From the IMG/VR virus record IMGVR_UViG_3300043411_000858, positions 1 to 28,549 of that record: DNA of 28,549 bases; one strand, given 5' to 3'. Shown here in pieces: positions 21,371 to 27,769 of the stretch; the stretch's first letter is position 1; each line of letters opens with the position of its first letter. This DNA is from a virus. The notes below the pieces were generated by a model. It worked only from the letters and a program-made list of their open reading frames with translations, was not told where the DNA came from and ran no database searches. The position numbers and the translations under genes were made by a program.

Positions 21371-22152
21371 CTTTCTTCTCCTCTGCGGGAATTATTTTTT
21401 TTACTTTCAAGGTGTTGATCGTATCTTTTCTGCGCCAATTTACAATATTCTGGCGAGATTTCTATACCGATAAAGTTTCTTCCAAGATTGTGTGCGGCTA
21501 TCGCCGTTGTTCCAGAGCCCATATATGGATCTAAAACAAGCTTTGCGTTTGTAGACGATATAATTCTTTCTATTAACGCAATAGGGTATGGGGCAGGATG
21601 AATGTTACTCATTTCTTGCGTAAAATCCCAGATGTCTCCAAATGCATTGGATTTTGGTGCAAGTTTAAACTTAGGTTTAGCAATCAAATAGATTACTTCG
21701 TATGTAGGTAGAAAATAGCCAGCGTTAAAATTTATTCCACCTTTGCGTCTCCAGATAATAATCTGACGTACTGGAAATCCAGATACAATGTCATGTCGAT
21801 CTTGTAATAGTCCTGCTTGAACACGCCACTTATGATTATAAAAGAACGCACCATCCTCCTTTAAGACTCTCATACACTCGGTCAAAACTTCGCGTTGCCA
21901 ATTGACATACTTATCGTGCGGCATCGAATCGTCATGGTGTGAATAACCTTTTAAAAGTGCTGCATTTGCCCACTTTCCGCCTCGTCCGTCCTTCATTCCA
22001 TTACCTGTAGAGTTTTTCAAATTATAAGGTGGGGAAGTGACAATTAAATCTATCGAGGATGACGGAATATTTTGCATCACTTTGACAGAATCGCCAGCAA
22101 CGAATTTATTTATAAATTCAGAAGGATAATGGGGTTTATTGGGGTTTTTCAT
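21367..22152 (-). CDS. DNA methyltransferase (N4-cytosine or N6-adenine, beta class)
   Basis: The 261-residue protein has the motif order of beta-class amino methyltransferases. The catalytic motif TSPPYNL is at residues 39-45 and the AdoMet site DPYMGSGTTAIAAHNLGRNF is at residues 208-227, so motif IV precedes motif I. NIHPAPYP (183-190) and IGIEIS (228-233) are also typical. TSPPY is commonest in N4-cytosine enzymes but some N6-adenine enzymes have it. There is no restriction endonuclease beside it, so it probably protects phage DNA from host restriction or alters regulation. The gene is visibly more AT-rich than its neighbours, lacks a ribosome site, and follows a truncated gene: signs of recent acquisition. 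Confidence 0.85.
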   Translation of the reverse strand: MKNPNKPHYPSEFINKFVAGDSVKVMQNIPSSSIDLIVTSPPYNLKNSTGNGMKDGRGGKWANAALLKGYSHHDDSMPHDKYVNWQREVLTECMRVLKEDGAFFYNHKWRVQAGLLQDRHDIVSGFPVRQIIIWRRKGGINFNAGYFLPTYEVIYLIAKPKFKLAPKSNAFGDIWDFTQEMSNIHPAPYPIALIERIISSTNAKLVLDPYMGSGTTAIAAHNLGRNFIGIEISPEYCKLAQKRYDQHLESKKNNSRRGEER

Positions 22153-22193
22153 TTTATAAGAATTATCAGGGAAATTAATTGTAAGTCATTAGG

Positions 22194-22268
22194 CTATAGG
22201 GAGTGTCCAGGCGTCGCCTTCTTTTCCAACTCCTCTAACTCTTTCAACAAGCTTTCAGTGGGGGTCAT
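22194..22268 (-). pseudogene. truncated 5' remnant of an Ead/Ea22-like gene
   Basis: This 24-codon frame starts in an ATGA overlap with the preceding gene. It encodes LLKELEELEKKATPG and then stops four residues later. Many Ead/Ea22-like and related phage accessory proteins start this way and continue KATPGPW. The break lies where the DNA becomes AT-rich towards the methyltransferase, so the gene seems to have lost its body when the methyltransferase segment came in. It may still be translated but is unlikely to function. Confidence 0.5.
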
Positions 22269-22687
22269 TCTCCGCTCCCAATCAACAAAGGAGGCATCGA
22301 GCCGCTTTTGTAGGTTTGTTCTATTTGTGGCCCCATCCACTGACCTACCGTCGCACCGTTCGGTAGAACAATGTGCGACATAAATTCTTCCTCGAAAGTT
22401 GCAATTCCGCTTTCGACTACTTCTAGTTTGGCTTTGATAGCGAGAGCCATACAGCGCCACTTCTGTCGTATCGCTTGGTTATACTTTTCATCAGAGTAGA
22501 AATCCTTTTTTGAGGGAAGCGGGAGCACGAATCGGACGCGCCGCCCTTTTGCTTCGAAGACAATCGTCGAAGATGTGCCAGTCCAACCAGACGCGAACGA
22601 AGTTGCGCCGTAACGACTCAAGGTTTTTTCAATCTCCGCCTTAGATTTCTCTGGTGGAACCGATGTGTGTTTTGCGTATTCGCTCAC
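22265..22687 (-). CDS. conserved phage hypothetical protein
   Basis: The 140-residue product starts with GTG (GTGA overlap with the tiny membrane gene before it) and reads YAKHTSVPPEKSKAEIEKTL, then RYGATSFASGW, GRRVRFVLPLP and AIRQKWRCMALAIKAKLEVV. I recognise this order (VPxxKSxxEIxxxLxRYGA, RxVRFxLPLP, RQ-WR-lxLxIKAKLE) from a family of unknown function widespread in phages of proteobacteria. The end has FMSHIVLPNGATVGQWM. It is soluble, with no membrane helix. The function is unknown. Its association with other early small phage genes fits. Confidence 0.75.
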   Translation of the reverse strand: MSEYAKHTSVPPEKSKAEIEKTLSRYGATSFASGWTGTSSTIVFEAKGRRVRFVLPLPSKKDFYSDEKYNQAIRQKWRCMALAIKAKLEVVESGIATFEEEFMSHIVLPNGATVGQWMGPQIEQTYKSGSMPPLLIGSGE

Positions 22688-22857
22688 TCCCCCACCTGCT
22701 TGTGGTGAATCAGCTGTTCTTGGCAGTCTAGAAGTCTTTGAATCGCCTCAACGCCGGGCTTATCATCCGGCGAGCACTTGGATAAACTAGTCCCGATGAA
22801 TGTGACCGCCGTTGCCCACATTAAGTTAATCAAAATCAAATGCCATTCGTTCTTCAC
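22684..22857 (-). CDS. tiny single-span membrane protein
   Basis: This 57-residue frame starts with GTG in a GTGA overlap with the previous gene and ends in a second GTGA overlap with the next, so both borders are tight. Residues 5-24 (WHLILINLMWATAVTFIGTS) form one membrane helix. The remainder is polar (RLLDCQEQLIHHKQVGE). Its last six residues and 18 bp of DNA are identical to the end of the gene upstream, which points to a duplicated junction. The function is unknown; small host-takeover or superinfection-exclusion proteins look like this. Confidence 0.6.
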   Translation of the reverse strand: MKNEWHLILINLMWATAVTFIGTSLSKCSPDDKPGVEAIQRLLDCQEQLIHHKQVGE

Positions 22858-23075
22858 TCCCCCACCTGCTTTCCTTGAATAGCGAGAAGGGCATCTTTAG
22901 CTTCCTCAACGGCCCCCACCCAAATCACCGGCTTATTTCCCCACGTTCCGTATTTGGAAATGCTAGTTAACGCCGTCACCGCAATCTCCAATTTCTTTTC
23001 TAGCTCATGCATCCGCTCTGCCATCTCTAACGGCTGCATGGTGCATTCGCGTTTTAATTGGGATTTAGAGGTCAC
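22854..23075 (-). CDS. hypothetical small phage protein (coiled coil)
   Basis: The 73-residue product starts with GTG three bases after the previous gene ends, with GGAG upstream. Residues 14-40 (QPLEMAERMHELEKKLEIAV and onward) form an amphipathic helix, followed by SKYGTWGNKPVIWVG and another short helix. An internal ATG at residue 13 is a possible alternative start. The last six codons (KQVGE and stop) are repeated in the next gene. The family is not recognised. Confidence 0.6.
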   Translation of the reverse strand: MTSKSQLKRECTMQPLEMAERMHELEKKLEIAVTALTSISKYGTWGNKPVIWVGAVEEAKDALLAIQGKQVGE

Positions 23076-23273
23076 TTAAATCTCCGTCCTTATCTCGTAT
23101 TCTTTCCCCATCTCAAAAGCATTTGTGTCCTCAGAGCGCCATTGAATCGTAGTCGGCCCGTCTTCTAGCGAAGCCAAGCTTCCGTTTCGAAGCAGCGTAA
23201 AAAGATAAACCGTCTTATTCCCATAGGGCGGCTCTAGCTTAAACTCTTGTTTCATTGTGCAGGTGAGTTTCAT
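23076..23273 (-). CDS. hypothetical small phage protein (beta-rich)
   Basis: The 65-residue product reads as a small beta barrel: LTCTMKQEFKL, YLFTLLRNGSLAS, FEMGKEYEIRTEI. It resembles a group of short phage proteins that begin MKCTxVxxxEY and end with FxPGKEYxVDF, mostly of unknown function. It has no membrane helix. The ATG overlaps the previous stop (ATGA at 23270-23273). The function is unknown. Confidence 0.6.
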   Translation of the reverse strand: MKLTCTMKQEFKLEPPYGNKTVYLFTLLRNGSLASLEDGPTTIQWRSEDTNAFEMGKEYEIRTEI

Positions 23274-23518
23274 TCTTCCACCTTGATGTGCGTTTTCCCT
23301 GGCGTTCTATTTATCTGAACCTTCCACTTCTCTGGTGCTGGCGTTCCATCCGGTTCCCAACCTAGCTTAGTCCAGACAGTTCGATATCGCCCCAAGTCCT
23401 CGCGCCACTCAAGCCAGCGTGTATATTTACCAAAATAAATCCAAGATTCCCCGTCCCGAATAAAAACCGGGAGGCCAATAGCAATTTTTCTTTCCATTTT
23501 TTCTTTTGGATCGCTCAT
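23270..23518 (-). CDS. hypothetical small phage protein
   Basis: The start is placed at the ATG at 23518, inside an ATGA overlap with the previous gene and after GGTGGGAA; an in-frame ATG at 23539 lies within that gene. The 82-residue product is rich in Trp, Tyr and Arg (YFGKYTRWLEWREDLGRYR) and ends basic. It has no recognised motif and no membrane helix. Confidence 0.55.
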   Translation of the reverse strand: MSDPKEKMERKIAIGLPVFIRDGESWIYFGKYTRWLEWREDLGRYRTVWTKLGWEPDGTPAPEKWKVQINRTPGKTHIKVEE

Positions 23519-23679
23519 TTCCCACCCAGCTTTAAACATTTCTTACAATCTACCGAGCGGGCTTTGTTGCTCTCACACACCCAGTGATAAACAAGATTTT
23601 CTTTGTAGTCGTAGAGTTTGTCCTGCTTACAAAGCAGCGTCATCTTGCCTTTGATTCGTTTCATTTTGTGGGTTGTCAT
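23515..23679 (-). CDS. small cysteine-containing phage protein
   Basis: The start is placed at the ATG at 23679, which has AAGGAGG upstream and overlaps the previous stop by ATGA; the open frame to 23805 is only overlap. The 54-residue product is basic and holds CESNKARSVDCKKC (about residues 36-49) with a further Cys near residue 17, a possible zinc site (HWVCE...CKKC). Many small phage proteins of this kind (YHWVCE...VTCKKC) are known but not characterised. Confidence 0.6.
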   Translation of the reverse strand: MTTHKMKRIKGKMTLLCKQDKLYDYKENLVYHWVCESNKARSVDCKKCLKLGGK

Positions 23680-24005
23680 AGGACCTCCTTGAGGACTCTC
23701 CAGCTTTTTAGTGTGTTTCCTTCGAACGAAACCATAACGGGAATATCTTTTAGGTCTTCGACGTTTCTGACTTTGGCGTCGTCTAATAATTCTTTGATTC
23801 GCCAAACAGTTTCAGCAAGCCTTCCCATTCTATCGGCCTCAGACCATTGGGCATTGTCAGAACGTTTAATCGACCAATCCCCCCAAAAATCGCCGACACC
23901 CCAGCCGTCACCGCCTAGAGTAAAACTAATCCCAATCATCGCCTCTTGATACCCGCCAAAACCAAAACGAACGTTTTGTATCTTTCCTAGTTTTTCTCCG
24001 CTCAC
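23676..24005 (-). CDS. conserved phage hypothetical protein
   Basis: The 109-residue product has the segments IQNVRFGFGGYQEAMIGISF, LGGDGWGVGDFWGDW and DIPVMVSFEGNTLKSWRVLKEVL. This is the pattern of a small family found in many phages of proteobacteria (FGGYQDAMxGxSxxxGGxGWGV...FEGNxLxxWRxLxEVL). The fold is probably alpha/beta. The function is unknown. A GTG start overlaps the previous stop (GTGA). It is coupled to the small Cys protein behind it. Confidence 0.75.
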   Translation of the reverse strand: MSGEKLGKIQNVRFGFGGYQEAMIGISFTLGGDGWGVGDFWGDWSIKRSDNAQWSEADRMGRLAETVWRIKELLDDAKVRNVEDLKDIPVMVSFEGNTLKSWRVLKEVL

Positions 24006-24385
24006 TTCTCCCCCTTTGGTTTTCTGACTTCGATGAATTCGTATTTAATCCCTAGCTTGCCCTCGAAGGTTTGTGGGCAGAAAACAACGTAAGGAGTGTC
24101 TGGAGCGTGTTTCTCTATGTCGGTAAAAACGCGAAACTTACCGTACATTCTTATTCTCGATTCCTTCGCTAACCTGCGACACTGTTTATGGTGGGCGAAA
24201 TATTCGGGCTGTAGTGCGGCTGCGTCCCATTTTTCTGGCTCTAGCTGTAATTCTGTTTCGAGATCCTCTTTAATCACGAACGTAGTGCTAGAATATGCAT
24301 AGCTTTCCTTGCCTTTAATTTCGTAACGATACCTAATCGGCCCATACACCCGCACCCTATCCCCAACTTTCAATGGCGTTTTCAT
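24002..24385 (-). CDS. hypothetical phage protein with SH3/KOW-like start
   Basis: The 127-residue product opens with LKVGDRVRVYGPI, a small beta-barrel start of the SH3 or KOW type. The middle is charged and contains FAHHKQCRRLAKESRIRMYG (about residues 63-82), and the end is beta (IKYEFIEVRKPK). There is no enzyme motif. It overlaps its neighbours by ATGA and GTGA. Function unknown; binding to nucleic acid is possible because of the basic stretch. Confidence 0.6.
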   Translation of the reverse strand: MKTPLKVGDRVRVYGPIRYRYEIKGKESYAYSSTTFVIKEDLETELQLEPEKWDAAALQPEYFAHHKQCRRLAKESRIRMYGKFRVFTDIEKHAPDTPYVVFCPQTFEGKLGIKYEFIEVRKPKGEK

Positions 24386-24585
24386 TTCGTCCTCATCCCA
24401 CTCTTATTTGGATTAACCGCTTGTGGTTTCTCGCCAGCACGCGGGCACTCAATGAGCATGATGTTCTCAGGCTCTAGCTTATCGACGTAGGTTTTCACCT
24501 CGTCGCGTGTTCCTTTAAAAACTGCGCCACATGCTTGAAACATTGGCGGTGCCCAAAGGCACATGATTGCGTAACAAGTTATCAT
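24382..24585 (-). CDS. hypothetical small phage protein
   Basis: The 67-residue product has a hydrophobic N-terminus (MITCYAIMCLWAPPMFQACG), then a helical, charged middle (TRDEVKTYVDKL) and a basic end. The ATG follows GGGAG at 7 bp. The N-terminal segment is too short and Pro-rich for a firm membrane-helix call. It has no recognised domain. It is coupled to the next gene by ATGA. Confidence 0.55.
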   Translation of the reverse strand: MITCYAIMCLWAPPMFQACGAVFKGTRDEVKTYVDKLEPENIMLIECPRAGEKPQAVNPNKSGMRTK

Positions 24586-24600
24586 CTACTTACTCCCTGC

Positions 24601-24816
24601 TTAGTGTTGTTCATCGGAAATCTGTTCCCCAATCCATTCGCCGCACCAGTCGGTCTTTAAAACGTCGGGCCAGTAACTATGCTTGATAGTGACCTTCCCT
24701 TTTTTCTCGTGATAAACGCGTGGCCTGCGGCGTCTACATTGTCCGTCTTGGACTTTGTTTAATATTTGTGCTTTTCGTTGGTGGAAGTAATCGCACTTCT
24801 CGCATGTCTCAATCAC
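24601..24816 (-). CDS. four-cysteine zinc-binding phage protein
   Basis: The GTG at 24816 is the start: AAGGA lies 6 bp upstream and it overlaps the previous stop by 8 bp. The 71-residue product holds CEKC (C5, C8), QCRRRRPR (C27) and TDWCGEW (C58). The order C-x2-C, GxCRRRxP and DWCGEW is that of a small family in many phages and prophages, presumably one zinc site. Its function is unknown. Confidence 0.7.
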   Translation of the reverse strand: MIETCEKCDYFHQRKAQILNKVQDGQCRRRRPRVYHEKKGKVTIKHSYWPDVLKTDWCGEWIGEQISDEQH

Positions 24817-25063
24817 CGGCGTTCCTTTTCTTATTTTTGTAGTAGAACATCGCCTCGACGTAGTCCTGAAACACAAACATTAGTTCGCCACGCGGACTGG
24901 AGTTATAAACCTCGGTCGGGGTTTTTATTATTCCTTGTGTCTCTTTGAGGTAGCTTGAGATGATCCGACACATAACCCTCATGGATACTTTTCGTTCACA
25001 AATCTCTTGGTACTCTTTATAAACTTTTTCACCAAGCATTTGTCTTGCGACGTCCTCAAGCAT
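24809..25063 (-). CDS. hypothetical small phage protein
   Basis: The 84-residue product is largely helical: LEDVARQMLGEKVYKEYQEI, then MRVMCRIISSYLKE, and at the end ELMFVFQDYVEAMFYYKNKK. No motif is recognised. It overlaps the possible small terminase gene by 8 bp (ATGCTTGA) and the four-Cys gene behind it by 8 bp, so the three genes form a translational unit. A partner of DNA packaging is a possible reading, based only on position. Confidence 0.6.
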   Translation of the reverse strand: MLEDVARQMLGEKVYKEYQEICERKVSMRVMCRIISSYLKETQGIIKTPTEVYNSSPRGELMFVFQDYVEAMFYYKNKKRNAGD

Positions 25064-25511
25064 CTTTCACCTCAATACCGGGTGGGAGGTTTTTGAGGTC
25101 GTCCGTGTGAATAATTCGGCGGCCTGAGGATTCCACTTCGATAACGAGAGGTTCGAATTTGAAGCCCCCTTCATCGGGTTGGGACCTCAACACTCCCTCA
25201 CTTGTTAGAATCGTGATTGCGGCTTTTAGTCTTATTCTTTCATCAACACTTTTTAGTGATTCGTTTAAGACAGTTGCCGCTTCCACTAAAGAGGCTTTAA
25301 TAATTTCAAGCGGTGCTTGGAATAGGGCTGCAAGGGCTTTCTTAAATCGGTCAGAGCGTTGCCTGTCGGTGATGCTACTCACGTTGTAACCAAGCGTTGA
25401 GGCCAAGGCCACGTTAGAAATACCGGGGTTATTAAGGCGTAGGTCTAGAATAGTCATGTCGACCGCATCTAGTCCGAACTCTTCCATGAAGTTTTTATCT
25501 AGGTGTTTCAT
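25056..25511 (-). CDS. putative terminase small subunit or HTH protein
   Basis: The 151-residue product has an N-terminal helix-turn-helix-like part, LDLRLNNPGISNVALASTLG then NVSSITDRQRSDRFKKALAA (about residues 24-63). A helical middle follows, with EIIKASLVEAATVLNESLKS and RIRLKAAITILTSEGVL, and a beta tail (EPLVIEVESSGRRII). Several small terminases have this order: a DNA-binding HTH, an oligomerising helical hairpin and a C-terminal segment that contacts the large subunit. It lies about 6 kb upstream of the large subunit, separated by small accessory genes, which is unusual. A general transcription factor is the alternative. Confidence 0.5.
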   Translation of the reverse strand: MKHLDKNFMEEFGLDAVDMTILDLRLNNPGISNVALASTLGYNVSSITDRQRSDRFKKALAALFQAPLEIIKASLVEAATVLNESLKSVDERIRLKAAITILTSEGVLRSQPDEGGFKFEPLVIEVESSGRRIIHTDDLKNLPPGIEVKDA

Positions 25512-25528
25512 ATTAGATCAGCGTGTCA

Positions 25529-25741
25529 CTACCCCTCTTTTCCGCTTTCTTCTTTAATCCATTTCTTCACGACACTAGGCATCCAACGTAATGCCTTAAC
25601 TAACTTGTATGAGGGCGGGCACTTCCCTACCTTACGAAGACGATAAACCGTTCGCGGGCTAACACCGATATATTTCGCTAGGTCATTCACCTTCCAAAGC
25701 CGGTTCTCATCAAGGCGTTTCATTGCCATAGTTAAGTCCAT
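25529..25741 (-). CDS. AlpA/excisionase-like HTH protein
   Basis: The start is placed at the ATG at 25741 because AGGGGAAC lies just upstream; longer starts overlap the previous gene. The 70-residue product holds a MerR/HTH_17 fold: LWKVNDLAKYIGVSPRTVYR (residues 15-34), then the wing LRKVGKCPPSYKLVKALRWM and the closing helix VVKKWIKEE. Proteins of this type are prophage excisionases or small activators such as AlpA. Given the tRNA attachment site in the same element, an excision or regulatory role is reasonable. No integrase gene is in the window. Confidence 0.7.
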   Translation of the reverse strand: MDLTMAMKRLDENRLWKVNDLAKYIGVSPRTVYRLRKVGKCPPSYKLVKALRWMPSVVKKWIKEESGKEG

Positions 25742-25778
25742 TGTTCCCCTGTCTCTGAAAATCCAAAGACCTAAATTC

Positions 25779-26075
25779 TTAAACGGTTTCATTTGGTTTG
25801 GGTGTCGGGATTTTAAACGGAATAATGTTCGGAGCGCCTTGGTTTTGAGTGGTTGGGCTTTTCTTAATCGGGGCCACTTCAAAAAGACGTTGTTGGACGC
25901 TCATTAGCCGTTGTTGTCGGTCTATTAGCTTTTGTTGATCCTGCATCACAAGGTGGCCCTTTTCCGCAAGAGATTGCCACAGTTTAAATTCTTTCGTTCT
26001 TCCCTGCAGTTCACCCACAAAATACCCGAACGAAAACCCTAGAATTATTCCCACCGCAGTAAACACAATTATCAT
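25779..26075 (-). CDS. membrane-anchored coiled-coil protein
   Basis: The 98-residue product has an N-terminal membrane helix (MIIVFTAVGIILGFSFGYFV). It is followed by a coiled coil rich in Gln (residues 42-68, LVMQDQQKLIDRQQRLMSVQ and onward) and a Pro-rich tail. The N-terminal anchor and helical stalk resemble inner-membrane spanins, but the gene lies in the early block, far from the endolysin, so I prefer a host-membrane function. It starts in an ATGA overlap with the gene before it, after GGGAGGGG. Function unknown. Confidence 0.6.
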   Translation of the reverse strand: MIIVFTAVGIILGFSFGYFVGELQGRTKEFKLWQSLAEKGHLVMQDQQKLIDRQQRLMSVQQRLFEVAPIKKSPTTQNQGAPNIIPFKIPTPKPNETV

Positions 26076-26323
26076 TTCCCCTCCCGAATTTTTAATTGAA
26101 GCGACATAACTTTGTAGAGTTGTGAAGCGCAGTTACAGGCTGCGTTCACAGTACTTGGATTAACCTTTTCCTTCGTTACTTCTTTCATCAAATGAAGCAA
26201 GTGCCCGGCTATACTCCTGGATAAGCTTTTCGATTGTTTCCGTCCCTCGTCCAACATCTTTGGCGAGTCGGAGTAACCCACTAAATGGGTTTCGTCTTTG
26301 TTGCCATTTTTTACAGTACTCAA
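26072..26323 (-). CDS. conserved phage hypothetical protein with a TTG start
   Basis: The likely start is the TTG at 26323, in a TTGA overlap with the sigma-like gene stop and with AGGAG 8 bp upstream; the open frame to 26368 lies inside that gene. The 83-residue product contains SKSLSRSIAGHLLHLMKEVT and ends VNPSTVNAACNCASQLYKVM. The TVNAACNCAxQxxxLLxLxL ending recurs in small phage proteins of unknown function. Two Cys (N-C-N-C) are a notable feature. The protein is helical. Confidence 0.65.
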   Translation of the reverse strand: MSTVKNGNKDETHLVGYSDSPKMLDEGRKQSKSLSRSIAGHLLHLMKEVTKEKVNPSTVNAACNCASQLYKVMSLQLKIREGK

Positions 26324-27000
26324 GTTTCTTGCTCCTGTTCTTCCGATACCATCTCTTGTGCAAACCATTCATCGAGGCTTGCTTCATTATCCGTTTCCAC
26401 TTTAAAGGATTTTTCTTCCGCCAATCCTCCAAACGCTTCCGGTTCCAACCAGGGTTCGATTGCTCCATTTTCTGATAGTAGGTCTTCCACGTTTTCTTCG
26501 AACAAATCTTTCCCTTGGCCGTCTTTCGGTACTTTGCTTGATAGCGCCTTGCGTACTCTGTTTTGTATTTCTTTGAGTTTCTGACATACCCTTCCTTCAC
26601 TAATGCCAAAGCAATTTCCGATCTCAATCGCATGAAATCCCCAAATCACCCTCAATACAAAGATGGCTCTCGAGGGTCCCTCAAGGCATCCGACAGCTTT
26701 CCAAAAATCCTTCCTATCGACTCCAAATTCCTCGCCTCCTGACTCAAGAGATAAGAGTACTCTTTCCTCGTTTTCTCCCCCCACCCGACCGAGCAATGGA
26801 TCACGGTTGACCCCATCAACAGGACGCCCATGAAGCCTTCGAATAGCTTCGATAACTCGCTGATATGCGGTTTGCTTCCAGTGGGGCTTTTCGAGATATC
26901 CCAAAAGAGCTTCACTAGCGATATCCTCACTCTCGGATTTAAATCCAAGTCCTCTAGCAATGCAGCGATATCGTCTAAGTCGTTTCTCATAGTCAGTGAT
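26320..27000 (-). CDS. sigma-factor-like protein with a probable ATC start
   Basis: In this frame the sequence from 27000 reads (M)TDYEKRLRRYRCIARGLGF and SESEDIASEALLGYLEKP, a region-2-like start. It ends in a region-4-like HTH, SRAIFVLRVIWGFHAIEIGN then FGISEGRVCQKLKEIQNRVR (about residues 110-149), and an acidic tail. The first ordinary start codon is a TTG at 26904, 32 codons in, with no ribosome site. An ATC directly after the previous stop (TAAATC) has GAAGGAG 8 bp upstream, so ATC is probably the start, giving 226 residues. It could redirect host RNA polymerase to phage promoters. Region 2 is weak, and no -10-binding residues are checked. The ATG at 26990 lies in another frame. Confidence 0.6.
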   Translation of the reverse strand: MTDYEKRLRRYRCIARGLGFKSESEDIASEALLGYLEKPHWKQTAYQRVIEAIRRLHGRPVDGVNRDPLLGRVGGENEERVLLSLESGGEEFGVDRKDFWKAVGCLEGPSRAIFVLRVIWGFHAIEIGNCFGISEGRVCQKLKEIQNRVRKALSSKVPKDGQGKDLFEENVEDLLSENGAIEPWLEPEAFGGLAEEKSFKVETDNEASLDEWFAQEMVSEEQEQET

Positions 27001-27312
27001 TTACTTCACTCCTTCAAACGTTAATGCCCGCACCACATCCTCAATTTTGTACGCTGCAAAAGCTATCGCCCCATGCTTCGTAGCCTCATCAATAAATTCG
27101 TATTGTTCCATAGATAACGCCCCTCCCAATTTCTTCACTTCAATAAAAAGCGGGCGCCCTTTCCAAATACCAAGAATGTCGGGAACACCTTTCTTTGAAT
27201 AACGATGCTTCCCCCGAGCCCTTCCATTCGGTGTGACCCAAAAGAAACAACCTTTTGCTGCGAGCCAGTCACAGATGTCCGACTTCACTTGTTGTTCTGG
27301 GGTTTTAGTCAT
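27001..27312 (-). CDS. VRR-NUC domain nuclease
   Basis: The start is set at the ATG at 27312, in an ATGA overlap with the previous gene. The 103-residue product has the PD-(D/E)XK core of VRR-NUC: an N-terminal helix (EQQVKSDICDWLAAKG), the beta segment FFWVTPNGRARG, then GVPDILGIWKGRPLFIEVKK with D45, E58 and K60, and a helix with QYEFIDEATKHGAIAFAA. Small phage VRR-NUC proteins of this size act on structured DNA, probably in replication or packaging repair. Length and active-site residues are intact. Confidence 0.85.
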   Translation of the reverse strand: MTKTPEQQVKSDICDWLAAKGCFFWVTPNGRARGKHRYSKKGVPDILGIWKGRPLFIEVKKLGGALSMEQYEFIDEATKHGAIAFAAYKIEDVVRALTFEGVK

Positions 27313-27758
27313 GGTGATAGTCTTTTCTTTGCTTTGCAGGGGTTGCACACAAAATTATCCATCGCGTTCGCCACTTGTAGCGCCCAACACTCAACGTCAT
27401 TCACTGGTTGGTGGCATTGGTTGCAGTACATCCTGGTTGAGATGCGGATATCTTGACCGGAGCTAGGGCGTCCACGGCGCGATCCCATTTGAGCGTTCAC
27501 TACCGCAACATTATCCTTAAGACATTGCAACGAGTGGCCCTTCTTTCGAAACCAATCATCGTCTATTCCCGGAAAGAACGTCGCGAGGTCTTTTGCGAGG
27601 GGATATCCTAGGTCTCTTATGATGTCCCTCACGATAGTCCTATCCGTGCCATTTTTCCGAATGACGGGTTTAACATGGTAGACTTTCTCGTAACTTGCCG
27701 AATAGGCGTCCATCACTTCCTGACAATGTCTTTCTAATTCGATTTCGTACAACTGCAT
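27309..27758 (-). CDS. hypothetical phage protein with C-terminal zinc site
   Basis: I choose the ATG at 27758, which follows AAGG and lies past the preceding gene; a GTG at 27788 would add ten residues. The 149-residue product reads LYEIELERHCQEVMDAYSAS and DRTIVRDIIRDLGYPLAKDL, then DDDWFRKKGHSLQCLKDN. C112/C115 (CNQC) and C138/C141 (CNPC) near the end make a likely zinc ribbon. The segment DDDWFRKKGHSLQCL recalls small phage and replication-associated proteins (WFREKGHSLxxF) of unknown function. It is upstream of the VRR-NUC gene, which may hint at DNA work. Confidence 0.6.
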   Translation of the reverse strand: MQLYEIELERHCQEVMDAYSASYEKVYHVKPVIRKNGTDRTIVRDIIRDLGYPLAKDLATFFPGIDDDWFRKKGHSLQCLKDNVAVVNAQMGSRRGRPSSGQDIRISTRMYCNQCHQPVNDVECWALQVANAMDNFVCNPCKAKKRLSP

Positions 27759-27769
27759 TGAACTTTGCC

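Noticed and set aside
22194-22460. The 88-codon long version of the Ead-like remnant
   Set aside because: The first 64 codons lie inside the conserved 140-residue gene in another frame. Only the part after the ATGA overlap is credible.
26160-26633. A 157-codon Lys/Arg-rich minus-strand frame
   Set aside because: It is the shifted reading of the Glu-rich tail of the sigma-like gene and overlaps two better supported genes.
26652-26990. A 112-codon minus-strand frame with an ATG start
   Set aside because: Its ATG is 18 bp from the ribosome site and its frame competes with the region-2-like start of the sigma-like protein. It would be the true gene only if the ATC start is wrong.
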